From assembly GCA_021568835.1 (NCBI GenBank), contig JAKGSH010000010.1, forward strand, positions 2,108,001-2,172,000: a DNA stretch of 64,000 nt, read 5' to 3'. Below, piece by piece: positions 26,311 through 34,601 of this stretch (position 1 is the stretch's first letter; each line of letters starts with the position of its first letter). Origin of the DNA: Streptomyces sp. Tue 6430. GTDB taxonomy: Bacteria; Actinomycetota; Actinomycetes; Streptomycetales; Streptomycetaceae. A program made the position numbers and the translations under genes. The notes below the pieces were generated by a model. It worked only from the letters and a program-made list of their open reading frames with translations. It was not told where the DNA came from and ran no database searches.

Positions 26311-27297
26311 CTACGAGTTCCCCGTGCCCGGCACCACGGTCTCCCGGCCCGCGTACATGCGGCCGATCACCGCCTCGATGTCGGGCTCGCGCACCGACAG
26401 GTCCACCAGCGGGTACCCGGCCGCGATCCGCGCCACCAGCGGGGCCGCCGACACGGACGCCGGGAAGGCCAGCCACTGGCGCGGCCCCTCCACCCGCACG
26501 ACCCGCGCCTCGGGGCCCGCGTCCACGGGCGGCAGCTCCCGCTCCAGGTCCACGACCAGGGTCCGTTCGCTCTCCCCCGCCTCGTGCAGCCCCGCGAGCG
26601 GACCGTCGTACATCATCCGCCCGTGGTCGACGACCATCACGCGGGAGCAGAGCCGCTCGATGTCCTGGAGGTCGTGGGTGGTGAGCAGGACCGTCGTGCC
26701 GCGCCCGGCGTTCAACTCGCCCAGGAACTCCCGCACCCTCGTCCTGGACACGACGTCGAGTCCGATCGTCGGCTCGTCGAGGTAGAGGATCTCGGGGTCG
26801 TGCAGCAGCGCCGCCGCGATGTCGCCGCGCATCCGCTGGCCGAGCGAGAGCTGCCGCACCGGCACGTCCAACAACGCCTCCAGGCCGAGGAGTTCGACGA
26901 GCCGGTCGAGGTTCTCCCGGTAACGGGCGTCCGGGATGCGGTACATGCGGTGCGCGAGCCGGTAGGAGTCGATCAGCGGGAGGTCCCACCACAGCGACGT
27001 CCGCTGCCCGAACACCACCCCGATGCGGTGCGCGAGCCGGGTCCGCTCGCGGGCGGGGTCGATGCCCGCCACCCGCAGCCGGCCGCCGCTCGGCGTGAGG
27101 ATGCCCGTCAGCATCTTGACCGTCGTCGACTTCCCGGCGCCGTTCGGCCCGATGTACCCGACCATCTCGCCGCGCGCCACGGTGAACGACAGCCCGTCCA
27201 CCGCCCGTACCCGCCGCCGCTCCCGGCGCAGGAAACCGGTGCGCCTGCGCACGTCGAAGACCTTCTCCACACCGTCGAGTTCGATGAACGCGTCCAC
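26311..27297 (-). CDS. ABC-2 type exporter ATP-binding protein
   Basis: 328 residues from GTG 27297, with GGAGG at 5-bp spacing. Walker A is GPNGAGKST, the Q-loop is GVVFGQRTSLWWDLP, the ABC signature is LSLGQRMRGD, Walker B is EILYLDEPTIGLD and the switch is TTHDLQD. The long C-terminal extension (VVDLERELPPVDAGPEARVV onwards) is typical of ATPases paired with DUF990-type permeases. It is the third gene of an operon with two permeases immediately upstream; the stop of the middle gene is 11 bp away. The substrate is unknown; daunorubicin/antibiotic-type export or lipid export are the usual guesses. Confidence 0.92.
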   Translation of the reverse strand: MDAFIELDGVEKVFDVRRRTGFLRRERRRVRAVDGLSFTVARGEMVGYIGPNGAGKSTTVKMLTGILTPSGGRLRVAGIDPARERTRLAHRIGVVFGQRTSLWWDLPLIDSYRLAHRMYRIPDARYRENLDRLVELLGLEALLDVPVRQLSLGQRMRGDIAAALLHDPEILYLDEPTIGLDVVSRTRVREFLGELNAGRGTTVLLTTHDLQDIERLCSRVMVVDHGRMMYDGPLAGLHEAGESERTLVVDLERELPPVDAGPEARVVRVEGPRQWLAFPASVSAAPLVARIAAGYPLVDLSVREPDIEAVIGRMYAGRETVVPGTGNS

Positions 27298-27308
27298 CGC
27301 GACCTCCG

Positions 27309-28285
27309 CTAGTTCCCCGTGCTCCGATACGACCTCAGCCCCGCCCGCCAGGCCAGCCCCGCCGCCGCGCAGCAGACCGCCGCCACCAGCGGCGGTGCGT
27401 ACGCCGTCCACCCCGGCAGGCCCAGCGGATACGGCCGCCCCAGCACGTACGCCGCCGGCACCCAGTTCACGAAGGCCAGCGGGAACAGGAACGTCACCGC
27501 GCGCACCAGTTCCTTCCCGAACACCGTCGGCGGGTACTGCAGCAGCGTCTGGCCGCCGTACGTGAACGCGCTCTGCACCTCTGCCGCGTCCTGCGCGACG
27601 AACTGGAACGCCGCCCCCGCCACCAGCACCGCGCCGAAGATCACCGCACCGCCGGCCAGCGTCACCGGCACCAGCAGCACCCTGTCCGCCGTCCAGTCGA
27701 CGTCCACCGCCGCCAGCGCGTACCCCAGCACCAGCACCCCCTGGGCGATCCGGGAGAGCCGGCGCAGCGCGAACCGGTCCGCCGCCACCTGCGCCAGCAC
27801 CGGCGCCGGACGCACCAGCAGCGTGTCGAGCGTGCCGTCGCGCACCCGCGAGCCCAGCCGGCCCGCCGAGCCGATCGCCAGGTCCGCGATCCCGAACGAG
27901 GTCGCGGACAGGCCGTACAGGAAGGCCACCTCCGGCAGCGTGTAGCCGCCGAGCACGTCGATCCGCGAGAACATCAGCAAGATCGCGACAAAGTCCAGGC
28001 CCGTCACCAGCAGCCCGCTCAGCAGCGTCATCGCGAACGACAGCGGATAGACCATCGTCGAACGGATCCACATCCCCGCGATCAGCTGGTACGCCCGCAG
28101 CCCCTCCCGCACCCGCCCGGCCTCCCCCGCCGGCCACGCCTCGTCCGCCGGTCCCGCCTCCCACGCCGTCCGCGCCTCCCACGCCCTCGGTGCCTCCCCC
28201 GCCGTCCCCGCCGGTCCCGCCTCCCCGTGGGTCCCGCCTCCCCCATGGGTCCCGCCTCCCCCGTGGGTCCCGTCGTCTCACCCAC
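27309..28285 (-). CDS. ABC-2 type permease with repetitive N-terminal linker (frameshift near 28224)
   Basis: The membrane part starts MREGLRAYQLIAGMW near 28112 and has six spans (SFAMTLLSGLLVTGLDFVAI, VLLVPVTLAGGAVIFGAVLV, PLVAAVCCAAAGLAW among them). Upstream, GTG 28285 overlaps the stop of the first permease. It opens VGETTGPTGEAGPMGEAGP, continuing after one lost base as AGTAGEAPRAWEARTAWEAG, ADEAWPAGEAGRVREG, directly into the membrane frame. One of the three tandem repeat copies has CCCC where its sister copies have CCCCC, which pinpoints the missing base. So the protein carries a Gly/Glu/Ala/Pro cytosolic linker of about 58 residues before TM1. Confidence 0.8.
28215..28270. repeat. 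tandem 17-18 bp repeat inside the permease 5' end
   Basis: Three copies of GTCCCGCCTCCCC(C)xTGG and a partial fourth. They encode the GEAGP repeats of the permease leader on the minus strand. The copy at 28215-28231 is one C shorter than its sisters. Confidence 0.85.
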
Positions 28286-29078
28286 CCTGGACCACCACCC
28301 GCCGCGTCGCCGCCGCCTGCACCACCCGCCCCAGCACCAGCAGCACCACCGCCCAGCCCGCCTGGAAGACGTACGTCCCCCACGCCCCGGCCTCTCCCAT
28401 CAGCAGGTCCGCCGGCAGCTGGAGCATCGCCGACCACGGCAGCGCCCGCACGATCTGGCCCAGCGGCTCCGGGAACGCGTTCAGCGGCAGCGCCATGCCC
28501 GTGCAGAACATCCCCGTCACCACCAGCATCTGGAGCGCCCCCGTGCCGTCCAGCAGCCAGAAACCGCTCAGCGCCACCAGGAACCGGATGCCGAAACTCA
28601 CCACCATCGCCAGCAGCAGGGCCACCAGGAACCGCAGCCACGACCAGGGATCGGCGGGCAGCGCCGTCGGGAACACCAGCGTCCCGAACACGAACGGAAC
28701 CACCCCCCGGCCCAGCAACTGGAACACCGAGCGCCCCAAGTCGGCGGCCAGCCACCACAGCTGGAGATCGACCGGGCGGTACAGGTCGACCGCCACCGCA
28801 CCCGAGCGAATGCGCTCCATCAACTCCGCCTCGAAACCGCCGCCCTGCATCGCGAGCGTCGCGAACAGCGCCTGCCCCAGCCAGACGTACGTCACCGCCT
28901 GCGCCTGGTCGTAGCCCCCCAACTGCGGCCGCTCGTCCCACAACGCCAGATACGTGTAGACGAGGATCAGGCCGAAAACCGTGTTGGTGAACACCCCCGC
29001 CGCCGTCGCCGCGCGGTAGGTCGCGTACCTTCTGAAACCCCCCGCCGCCACGGCCGCGTACAAGCGCACCGAACCCAC
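28278..29078 (-). CDS. ABC-2 type permease (first gene of the export operon)
   Basis: 266 residues from GTG 29078, preceded by AGGAGGG at 8 bp; GTG 29096 in the same frame would place that site inside the gene. Six spans are predicted (AATAAGVFTNTVFGLILVYTYLAL, AQAVTYVWLGQALFATLAMQ, FVLALLLA-type segments, WAVVLLVLGRVVQAA). MERIRSGAVAVDLYRPVDLQLWWLA is the conserved loop of this permease family. It overlaps the second permease by 8 bp. The operon is divergent from the penicillin-binding protein gene. Confidence 0.88.
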   Translation of the reverse strand: MGSVRLYAAVAAGGFRRYATYRAATAAGVFTNTVFGLILVYTYLALWDERPQLGGYDQAQAVTYVWLGQALFATLAMQGGGFEAELMERIRSGAVAVDLYRPVDLQLWWLAADLGRSVFQLLGRGVVPFVFGTLVFPTALPADPWSWLRFLVALLLAMVVSFGIRFLVALSGFWLLDGTGALQMLVVTGMFCTGMALPLNAFPEPLGQIVRALPWSAMLQLPADLLMGEAGAWGTYVFQAGWAVVLLVLGRVVQAAATRRVVVQGG

Positions 29079-29339
29079 GGCACCAGCCCTCCTCACCCGC
29101 GGCGATCCCGCGCCCGTCCCGCCACGGCGGCGAAGCGCAGGAGCCTAGTGGGCGGGCTTCCTCGCGCGCCACGCGATTTCCGGGCACCCGTCCGGCGCGT
29201 GCGGCACGGGGCGCGTGCGGCACAACACGCGCCGATTGCCGGGAACGGAACGCATGGTGCGAGAGTCTTCAACAGGGGGCGCAGAACGCGTACGACACGT
29301 ACGGCCACGTACGAGGCGAATCAGGAGTCCGAGCAACAC

Positions 29340-32300
29340 ATGAGCGACGAGCCGCAGCCGAAGCCGAAGCAGCCCACCGGGGACCGGGCGACCGGTGCCC
29401 CCGAGGCGGCCGGCACACCCGAGGCTGCCGGTCCACCGGAGGCGCCACAGGAAACCGGAGCCGCGCGGGAAACCGGGGCCGCGCGGAAACCCGGAGCGGC
29501 ACGGGAAACCGGGGCCGCACGAGAAACCGGAGCGGCACGGAAACCCGGAGCGGCGCGAGAAACCGGAGCGGCACGGGAAACCGAGGACGCCCGGGAAGCC
29601 CAGGACAGCCGAGGGCCCGAGGCGACGCGTGAACTCCGGGCCGTACGAGAACCCCGGGAACCCCGGGCGGCGCGGAAAGCCGGGGACGCGCGGGAAGCCG
29701 ACGACGCGCGGGGGCCCGAGGTGACACGTGAACTCCGGGCCGTACGAGGCCCCGGCGCGGCCCGCGCTTCCTCCGGGGCCGCTCGTGCCCCCGAGGCGGC
29801 CGGTACCTCCAAGGCGGCCGGTGTCCCCGGGGCGGCACGCACCCCCGAGGCCGCCGGTGTCCCCGAGGCTCGCCGGGCCGCCGACGCGGCCCACCGGCCC
29901 AAGGCCGCGCACACCCCCGGCCCGGCCCGCGTCGGCCCGCCCCCCGCCCCCCGAGCGGCCGGCGCACCCGAGGCGGCCCGCACACCCGAGGCGCCCGACG
30001 CCCCCCGGGCGGCAAGCCCAGCCGGCACCCCCGACCACGCCGACACGACCGACACGGTCAACGCGGCCGACGCCGTCGACGGGCCCAAGCGCCCGAAGCG
30101 GCCCAAGCGCACCGGCTGGCGCCGCCTCTTCCCCACCTGGCGCATGGTCCTCGGCACCTTCGTCCTCGGCGTGCTCCTCGTCGTCGGCCTGTTCTTCGTC
30201 GGCTACTCCATGGTGAAGATCCCGTCGGCCAACGCCCTCGCCACCAAGCAGAGCAACGTCTACCTCTACGCCGACGGCACCGAGATCGCCCGCGACGGCA
30301 CCGTCAACCGCGAGAACGTCGACCTCTCCCAGATCTCCGAGGACGCCCAGCACGCCGTCCTGGCCGCCGAGGACCGCGACTTCTACACCGAGTCCGCCAT
30401 CGACCCCAAGGCGATGCTCCGGGCCGGCTGGAACACCGCCCTCGGCAAGGGCAAGCAGTCCGGCTCCACGATCACCCAGCAGTACGTGAAGAACTACTAC
30501 CTCGCCCAGGAACAGACCGTCACCCGCAAGGTGAAGGAGTTCTTCATCTCCATCAAGCTGGACCGCGAGACCTCCAAGGACGACATCCTCGAGGGCTACC
30601 TCAACACCAGCTACTTCGGCCGCAACGCCTACGGCATGCAGGCCGCCGCCAAGGCCTACTACGGCGTCGACGCCGCCGAGCTCACCGCCGCCCAGGGCGC
30701 CTACCTCGCCGCCCTGGTCAACGCGCCCAGCGAGTACGACGTCATCGCCCACCCCGAGAACCGCAAGGCCGCCGAGGCCCGCTGGAACTACGTGCTCGAC
30801 GGCATGGTCACCAAGGGCTGGCTCGACCGGGCCGACCGCACCGGACTGACCTTCCCCAGCCCCAAGGAGACCTCCGGCGCCGACAACGGCATGTCCGGCC
30901 AGCGCGGCTACCTCGTCACCGCCATCAAGGACTACCTGCGCACCAACAAGATCGCCACGACCGAGGAACTCGAGGCCGGCGGCTACCGCATCACCACCAC
31001 CCTGGACAAGAAGAAGCAGAACGCCTTCGTCAAGGCAGTCGACGACCAGCTGATGGACAAGCTCGACCCGAAGAACCGCAAGGCCGACACCTACGTCCGC
31101 GCCGGCGGCGCCGCGGTCGAACCCAAGACCGGCAACGTCCTAGCCCTCTACGGCGGCATCGACTACGTCAAGCAGTACACCAACAACGCCACCCGCCGGG
31201 ACTTCCAGGTCGGCTCCACCTTCAAGCCCTTCGTCCTCACCTCGGCCGTCGAGAACGAATCCGAGACCCAGGACCGCCGCCGCATCACCCCCAACACCGT
31301 CTACGACGGCACCAACAAGCGCCCCGTGCAGGGCTGGAGCGGCGAGACCTACGCCCCCGAGAACGAGGACTACGTCAACTACGGCAACATCGACGTCCGC
31401 ACCGCCACCGACAAGTCCGTGAACTCCGTGTACGCGCAGATGGCCGTCGACGTCGGCCCGGAGAAGGTCAAGCAGACCGCCGTCGACCTCGGCCTGCCCG
31501 GCGAGACCCCCGACCTCAACCCCTACCCGTCGATCGCCCTCGGCACGGCCACCGCCAGCGTCCTCGACATGGCCGAGGCCTACGCCACCCTCGCCAACCA
31601 CGGACGGCACGGCACCTACACCCTCATCGACAAGGTCACCAGGAACGGCGTCGACGTCTTCGACCTTCCCGAGCGCAAGACCTCCCAGGTCATCAGCCGC
31701 GAAGCCGCCGACACCACCACCTCGGTGCTCCGCAGCGTCGTCCAGAACGGCACCGCCACCGCGGCCCTCGCCGCCGGCCGCCCCGCCGCCGGCAAGACCG
31801 GCACCGCCGAGAAGGACACCGCCGCCTGGTTCGCCGGCTACACCCCCGACCTCGCCACCGTCGTCGCCGTCATGGGCCAGGACCCCGTCACCGCCGCCCA
31901 CAAGCCGCTCTACGGCGCGATGGGCCTGCCCCGCATCAACGGCGGCGGCGCGCCCACCCAGATCTGGGCCCAGTTCACCAGGAACGCCCTCAAGGGCACC
32001 CCCGTCAAGGACTTCACCCTCCGGCTCCAGGAAGGCTCCGAGGAAACCGCCCTTCCCTCCTCCGAGCCCTCCGCGGGCGAGCCGAGCACGAGCGACGAGA
32101 CGGACGGCTCCACCGGCGGCCAGAACACCCGGACCCCCGGCACGACCCCGGGCGGGACCGACGGCGGCACCACCGGAGGCAGCACCGGCGGCACGACGAC
32201 CGGCGGCACCCCCACCACCGGCGGCACCACCGACGGCGGCAGCACGGGCGGGAACACCTCCACCGGCGGCACCCCCACCACGGGCGGCACCACCGGCGGC

Positions 32301-32444
32301 AGCACGGGCGGCAGCACGGGCGGCAGCACCGGCGGAGACACCTCCACCGGCACGACCACCGACGGAAGCACCACGGACGGCGGCACCGGCACCCTGGGCG
32401 GCACCTTCCCCCAGCTCGCGAACCGCCGGCCGATCGAGGAGTGA
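29340..32444 (+). CDS. bifunctional class A penicillin-binding protein with repetitive tails
   Basis: 1034 residues from ATG 29340. Residues 1-265 are a hydrophilic, low-complexity cytosolic region with tandem RETGAARKPGAA units. A basic stop (GPKRPKRPKRTGWRRLF) precedes the single span near 268-292. The GT51 transglycosylase has AAEDRDFYTES (catalytic Glu near 343), GSTITQQYVKN and the helices after it. The transpeptidase has S626TFK, SVN (KSVNSVYAQ) and K819TGTAE. The last 120 residues are Gly/Thr/Ser repeats (GGTTGGSTGG type), possibly a wall-spanning tail. It polymerises and cross-links peptidoglycan on the outer membrane face. The cytosolic region is unusually long for the family. Confidence 0.92.
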   Translation: MSDEPQPKPKQPTGDRATGAPEAAGTPEAAGPPEAPQETGAARETGAARKPGAARETGAARETGAARKPGAARETGAARETEDAREAQDSRGPEATRELRAVREPREPRAARKAGDAREADDARGPEVTRELRAVRGPGAARASSGAARAPEAAGTSKAAGVPGAARTPEAAGVPEARRAADAAHRPKAAHTPGPARVGPPPAPRAAGAPEAARTPEAPDAPRAASPAGTPDHADTTDTVNAADAVDGPKRPKRPKRTGWRRLFPTWRMVLGTFVLGVLLVVGLFFVGYSMVKIPSANALATKQSNVYLYADGTEIARDGTVNRENVDLSQISEDAQHAVLAAEDRDFYTESAIDPKAMLRAGWNTALGKGKQSGSTITQQYVKNYYLAQEQTVTRKVKEFFISIKLDRETSKDDILEGYLNTSYFGRNAYGMQAAAKAYYGVDAAELTAAQGAYLAALVNAPSEYDVIAHPENRKAAEARWNYVLDGMVTKGWLDRADRTGLTFPSPKETSGADNGMSGQRGYLVTAIKDYLRTNKIATTEELEAGGYRITTTLDKKKQNAFVKAVDDQLMDKLDPKNRKADTYVRAGGAAVEPKTGNVLALYGGIDYVKQYTNNATRRDFQVGSTFKPFVLTSAVENESETQDRRRITPNTVYDGTNKRPVQGWSGETYAPENEDYVNYGNIDVRTATDKSVNSVYAQMAVDVGPEKVKQTAVDLGLPGETPDLNPYPSIALGTATASVLDMAEAYATLANHGRHGTYTLIDKVTRNGVDVFDLPERKTSQVISREAADTTTSVLRSVVQNGTATAALAAGRPAAGKTGTAEKDTAAWFAGYTPDLATVVAVMGQDPVTAAHKPLYGAMGLPRINGGGAPTQIWAQFTRNALKGTPVKDFTLRLQEGSEETALPSSEPSAGEPSTSDETDGSTGGQNTRTPGTTPGGTDGGTTGGSTGGTTTGGTPTTGGTTDGGSTGGNTSTGGTPTTGGTTGGSTGGSTGGSTGGDTSTGTTTDGSTTDGGTGTLGGTFPQLANRRPIEE

Positions 32445-32474
32445 CCGCTCGGGGCCTGCCGGACAGGACAGGTC

Positions 32475-32581
32475 CTGGGTGTATCGATCACGAGCGTTGT
32501 CAACACCTGGCGCTCGGGCTGCTCAAGGCGAAGACCTCCGGTGCGGTGGAGCTGTCCAGGACAGCACCGCACCGGAGGTCT
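32475..32581. repeat. left copy of a ~100-bp inverted repeat flanking the SPFH gene
   Basis: By eye, two blocks (about 33 and 40 bp) are more than 80% identical to the reverse complement of 33605-33706, most differences being transitions, and GGAGGTCT ends both. The SPFH gene lies between the copies. No target-site duplication or transposase was seen. Confidence 0.75.
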
Positions 32582-32584
32582 TCG
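32529..32584. terminator. very long hairpin between PBP and SPFH genes
   Basis: 20-bp perfect stem (32529-32548 against 32565-32584), with a nested CTGTCC-A-GGACAG hairpin in the loop. It lies between convergent genes and so probably ends both transcripts. It is part of the left inverted-repeat copy. Confidence 0.8.
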
Positions 32585-32637
32585 TGTCCCGCCGTCATGC
32601 CCGGCCGACCGTTCTCCCGGCGTCGCCGCCGGCGCCC

Positions 32638-33525
32638 TCAGTTGCGGCTGTTGTCGACGATGACGGGCGTGCCGCCCGAGTCGGTACCGCACGGCACCAC
32701 GTACACGGGGTTGGCCTTCGCAGCCTCCTTGTACGCCTCCAGGCACTGGTTGTACAGGACCTTGTCGCTCAGCGACCTTTCGATGATCTTGTTGGCGCCG
32801 GCGGTGCCCTCCGCCTCGATCCTCTTGCGTTCCGCCTCCGCCTTGGCCGTCCGCGCCGCCTCGGTGGCCCGCTCGGTGGCCTGCTCCTGCTGAATCTTCT
32901 TGTCGATCTGCTCCTGCAGCTTCTCCGACGGCCTCACGTTGCGCAGGTTGACGGTGGTGATGTCGATCCCGCGTGGTGCCAGGCGCTTCTTGACGAGGTC
33001 GGCGATCTCCGCGCCGATCTGCTCGCGTGCGGAGGCGTAACCCTCCTCGCTGGTGTGCTTCGCGAAGACGTTGCGGATGATCTCGCGGCTGTCCGGCAGC
33101 ACCAGACGCTCCTCGACGGTTTCCTCGCTGCCCGCCAGCCGGTAGAGGTCGACCGCCTTGGCCGGCACCACGGCCCACTTGATCGTGACGTCCGCGTACA
33201 GCACACCGCCCTGCGAGGAGCGAACCTCGACCACATCCTTGTCGTTGAGGTTGAGGTCCACCGGACGGGTGGAGAAGGGCATGACGTCGGTGAACGGTGA
33301 CTTGAAGTGGATACCCGAGGTCAGCGGCTCACCGACCTTGCCGAAGGTCACCGGCACGCCGACCTCGTAGGCACTCACGACGTTCACACAGGCGAAGGCC
33401 CCTGCCAGCACGCCCGCCACGGCACTGAGCGCCGCTCCGAGTTTCCAGCCCGGGGTGGCGCGGCCACGGCCGACGACGAAGAGCACCACAGCGGCTATGA
33501 GCAGCAGGATGGACAGCACGAACAC
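32638..33525 (-). CDS. SPFH/prohibitin-family membrane protein
   Basis: 295 residues from GTG 33525, with GGAGGGG at good spacing. Two N-terminal hydrophobic segments (VFVLSILLLIAAVVLFVVG and LGAALSAVAGVLAGAFACVNVVSA) anchor it. The SPFH domain follows (YEVGVPVTFGKVG, FSTRPVDLNLNDKDVVEV, ADVTIKWAVVP), and then a long coiled coil (EKLQEQIDKKIQQEQATERA, KAEAERKRIEAEG). Such proteins form membrane microdomain scaffolds. The C-terminus ends PVYVVPCGTDSGGTPV. It is bracketed by ~100-bp inverted repeats and has no evident operon partner, which is unusual for this family. Confidence 0.85.
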   Translation of the reverse strand: MFVLSILLLIAAVVLFVVGRGRATPGWKLGAALSAVAGVLAGAFACVNVVSAYEVGVPVTFGKVGEPLTSGIHFKSPFTDVMPFSTRPVDLNLNDKDVVEVRSSQGGVLYADVTIKWAVVPAKAVDLYRLAGSEETVEERLVLPDSREIIRNVFAKHTSEEGYASAREQIGAEIADLVKKRLAPRGIDITTVNLRNVRPSEKLQEQIDKKIQQEQATERATEAARTAKAEAERKRIEAEGTAGANKIIERSLSDKVLYNQCLEAYKEAAKANPVYVVPCGTDSGGTPVIVDNSRN

Positions 33526-33604
33526 GGGTATTCCCCTCCAGAACGTCCGCGCCCCCAGGCGCGGCCCCGGCGCATCGTAGCGACCACACATGTCGGGGCG
33601 GTTC

Positions 33605-33706
33605 AGACCTCCGTGCGATGCAGTTCTGGACAGCTCCACCGCGTCGGAGGTTTTCGCCGTGTTCAAGACCGCCAGTGCCGACAACGCCCGTGATCAACAC
33701 ACCTAG
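33605..33706. repeat. right copy of the inverted repeat flanking the SPFH gene
   Basis: Reverse complement of this stretch matches 32475-32581. Its outer end coincides with the stop codon (33703-33705) of the SMR exporter gene, and its inner end is 80 bp upstream of the SPFH start. The internal palindrome is more degenerate than in the left copy. Confidence 0.75.
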
Positions 33707-34023
33707 TGCCCCGAGGTCGCCTTCAGCCCGACCACGGCGACCAGCAGCAGACACACGAAGAAGATCCGGGCGGCGGTCGCCGGCTCCCCCAGCACCGCCA
33801 TGCCGAACACCGCCGCCCCCGCCGCCCCGATCCCCACCCACACGCCGTACGCGGTCCCGATCGGCAGCGAACGGGCGGCGTACGACAGCAGCAGCATGCT
33901 GGCGACGATCCCCGCACCGGTGAACAGGCTCGGCACCAGCCGCGTGAACCCGTCGGTGTACTTCATCCCGACCGACCAGCCCACCTCCAGCAGACCGGCG
34001 ACGACCAGCAGGACCCAGGCCAT
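33703..34023 (-). CDS. sugE: SMR-family guanidinium exporter (SugE/Gdx-like)
   Basis: 106 residues from ATG 34023, after a GGAGGTG site. Four spans: MAWVLLVVAGLLEVGWSVG with the essential Glu13, LVPSLFTGAGIVASMLLLSYA, PIGTAYGVWVGIGAAGAAVFG and IFFVCLLLVAVVGLK. The GTAYGVWVGIGAAGA motif matches the Gdx/SugE branch rather than EmrE multidrug pumps. Members export guanidinium in exchange for protons as a dual-topology dimer. The 5' leader carries what looks like a guanidine-III riboswitch, which supports the substrate. The C-terminus GLKATSGH is of normal length. Confidence 0.88.
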   Translation of the reverse strand: MAWVLLVVAGLLEVGWSVGMKYTDGFTRLVPSLFTGAGIVASMLLLSYAARSLPIGTAYGVWVGIGAAGAAVFGMAVLGEPATAARIFFVCLLLVAVVGLKATSGH

Positions 34024-34058
34024 GACAGCACCTCCGGGAAACGAGCGCTCGACGACAA

Positions 34059-34112
34059 CGGTGCGTCGTCCTTGCCTTCGTCCACCCCGGTACGGCGCGT
34101 CTCGTCGGGGTC
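34059..34112 (-). promoter_or_regulatory. guanidine-III (ykkC-III) riboswitch candidate
   Basis: The leader RNA contains CCCCG-ACGAG-AC-GCGCCGU-AC-CGGGG, matching from memory the guanidine-III core (P1 stem, ACGAG, then GCGCCGUAC). Downstream GGCAAGGACGACGC could form the pseudoknot with GCGCCGU with one A-C mismatch. It lies 36-89 nt before the exporter ATG, with the ribosome site just downstream, as in other actinobacterial SugE leaders. Ligand binding untested. Confidence 0.65.
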
Positions 34113-34147
34113 CCTCCACGCCAGCAAAGCACACCGAAGCAGACGGA

Positions 34148-34181
34148 AAAAGGGCTGGTGACCATGGTCACCAGCCCTTTT
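34148..34181. terminator. 34-bp perfect palindrome, bidirectional terminator
   Basis: AAAAGGGCTGGTGACCA (34148-34164) is followed directly by its complement TGGTCACCAGCCCTTTT (34165-34181), giving a stem with A/U flanks in both directions. It ends the GroES-like transcript before the riboswitch leader. Confidence 0.9.
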
Positions 34182-34201
34182 CACCCGCTGCTTCACCGCT
34201 G

Positions 34202-34558
34202 TCAGAGATACAGGCCCGTCGAGTCCTCCGACCCCTCGAACCGGTCCGCGGCCACCGCGTGCAGATCACGCTCGCGCATCAGCACGTACGCGACGCCCCG
34301 CACCTCCACCTCGGCCCGGTCCTCCGGGTCGTACAGCACCCGGTCGCCCGGCTCGACGGTCCGCACGTTCTGGCCGACCGCCACGACCTCCGCCCACGCC
34401 AGCCGACGGCCCACGGCCGCCGTCGCCGGGATCAGGATCCCGCCACCGGAACGCCGCTCACCCTCACCGGTCTCCTGGCGCACCAGTACCCGGTCGTGCA
34501 GCATCCGGATGGGGAGCTTGTCGTCGTGGCCGCTGTGCCCGCTTCTGTTACCGCTCAC
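34202..34558 (-). CDS. stand-alone GroES/Cpn10-like protein
   Basis: 118 residues from GTG 34558. Residues 15-110 show the Cpn10 fold: IRMLHDRVLVRQE, SGGGILIPATAAVGRRLAWAEVVAVG, EPGDRVLYDPEDRAEVEV and YVLMRERDLHAV. The mobile-loop region is ERRSGGGILIP, and the usual hydrophobic IVL tripeptide is replaced by GIL. There is no groEL next to it, unlike the groES-groEL1 operon. It may be a second co-chaperonin or a structural homologue with another role. It is followed by a strong terminator. Confidence 0.82.
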   Translation of the reverse strand: MSGNRSGHSGHDDKLPIRMLHDRVLVRQETGEGERRSGGGILIPATAAVGRRLAWAEVVAVGQNVRTVEPGDRVLYDPEDRAEVEVRGVAYVLMRERDLHAVAADRFEGSEDSTGLYL

Positions 34559-34601
34559 GCCACGAACCTACCTGCCTCCGCCCGGCGGCGACGCCTCCGG
34601 G

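Noticed and set aside
28227-29339. N-terminal extension of the PBP frame back to 28227
   Set aside because: It runs antisense through the ABC permease gene and has no ribosome site; the PBP start at 29340 fits its normal layout.
29145-30752. Long minus-strand frame opposite the PBP N-terminal repeats
   Set aside because: Repeat-driven shadow; the plus strand has the membrane span and catalytic motifs.
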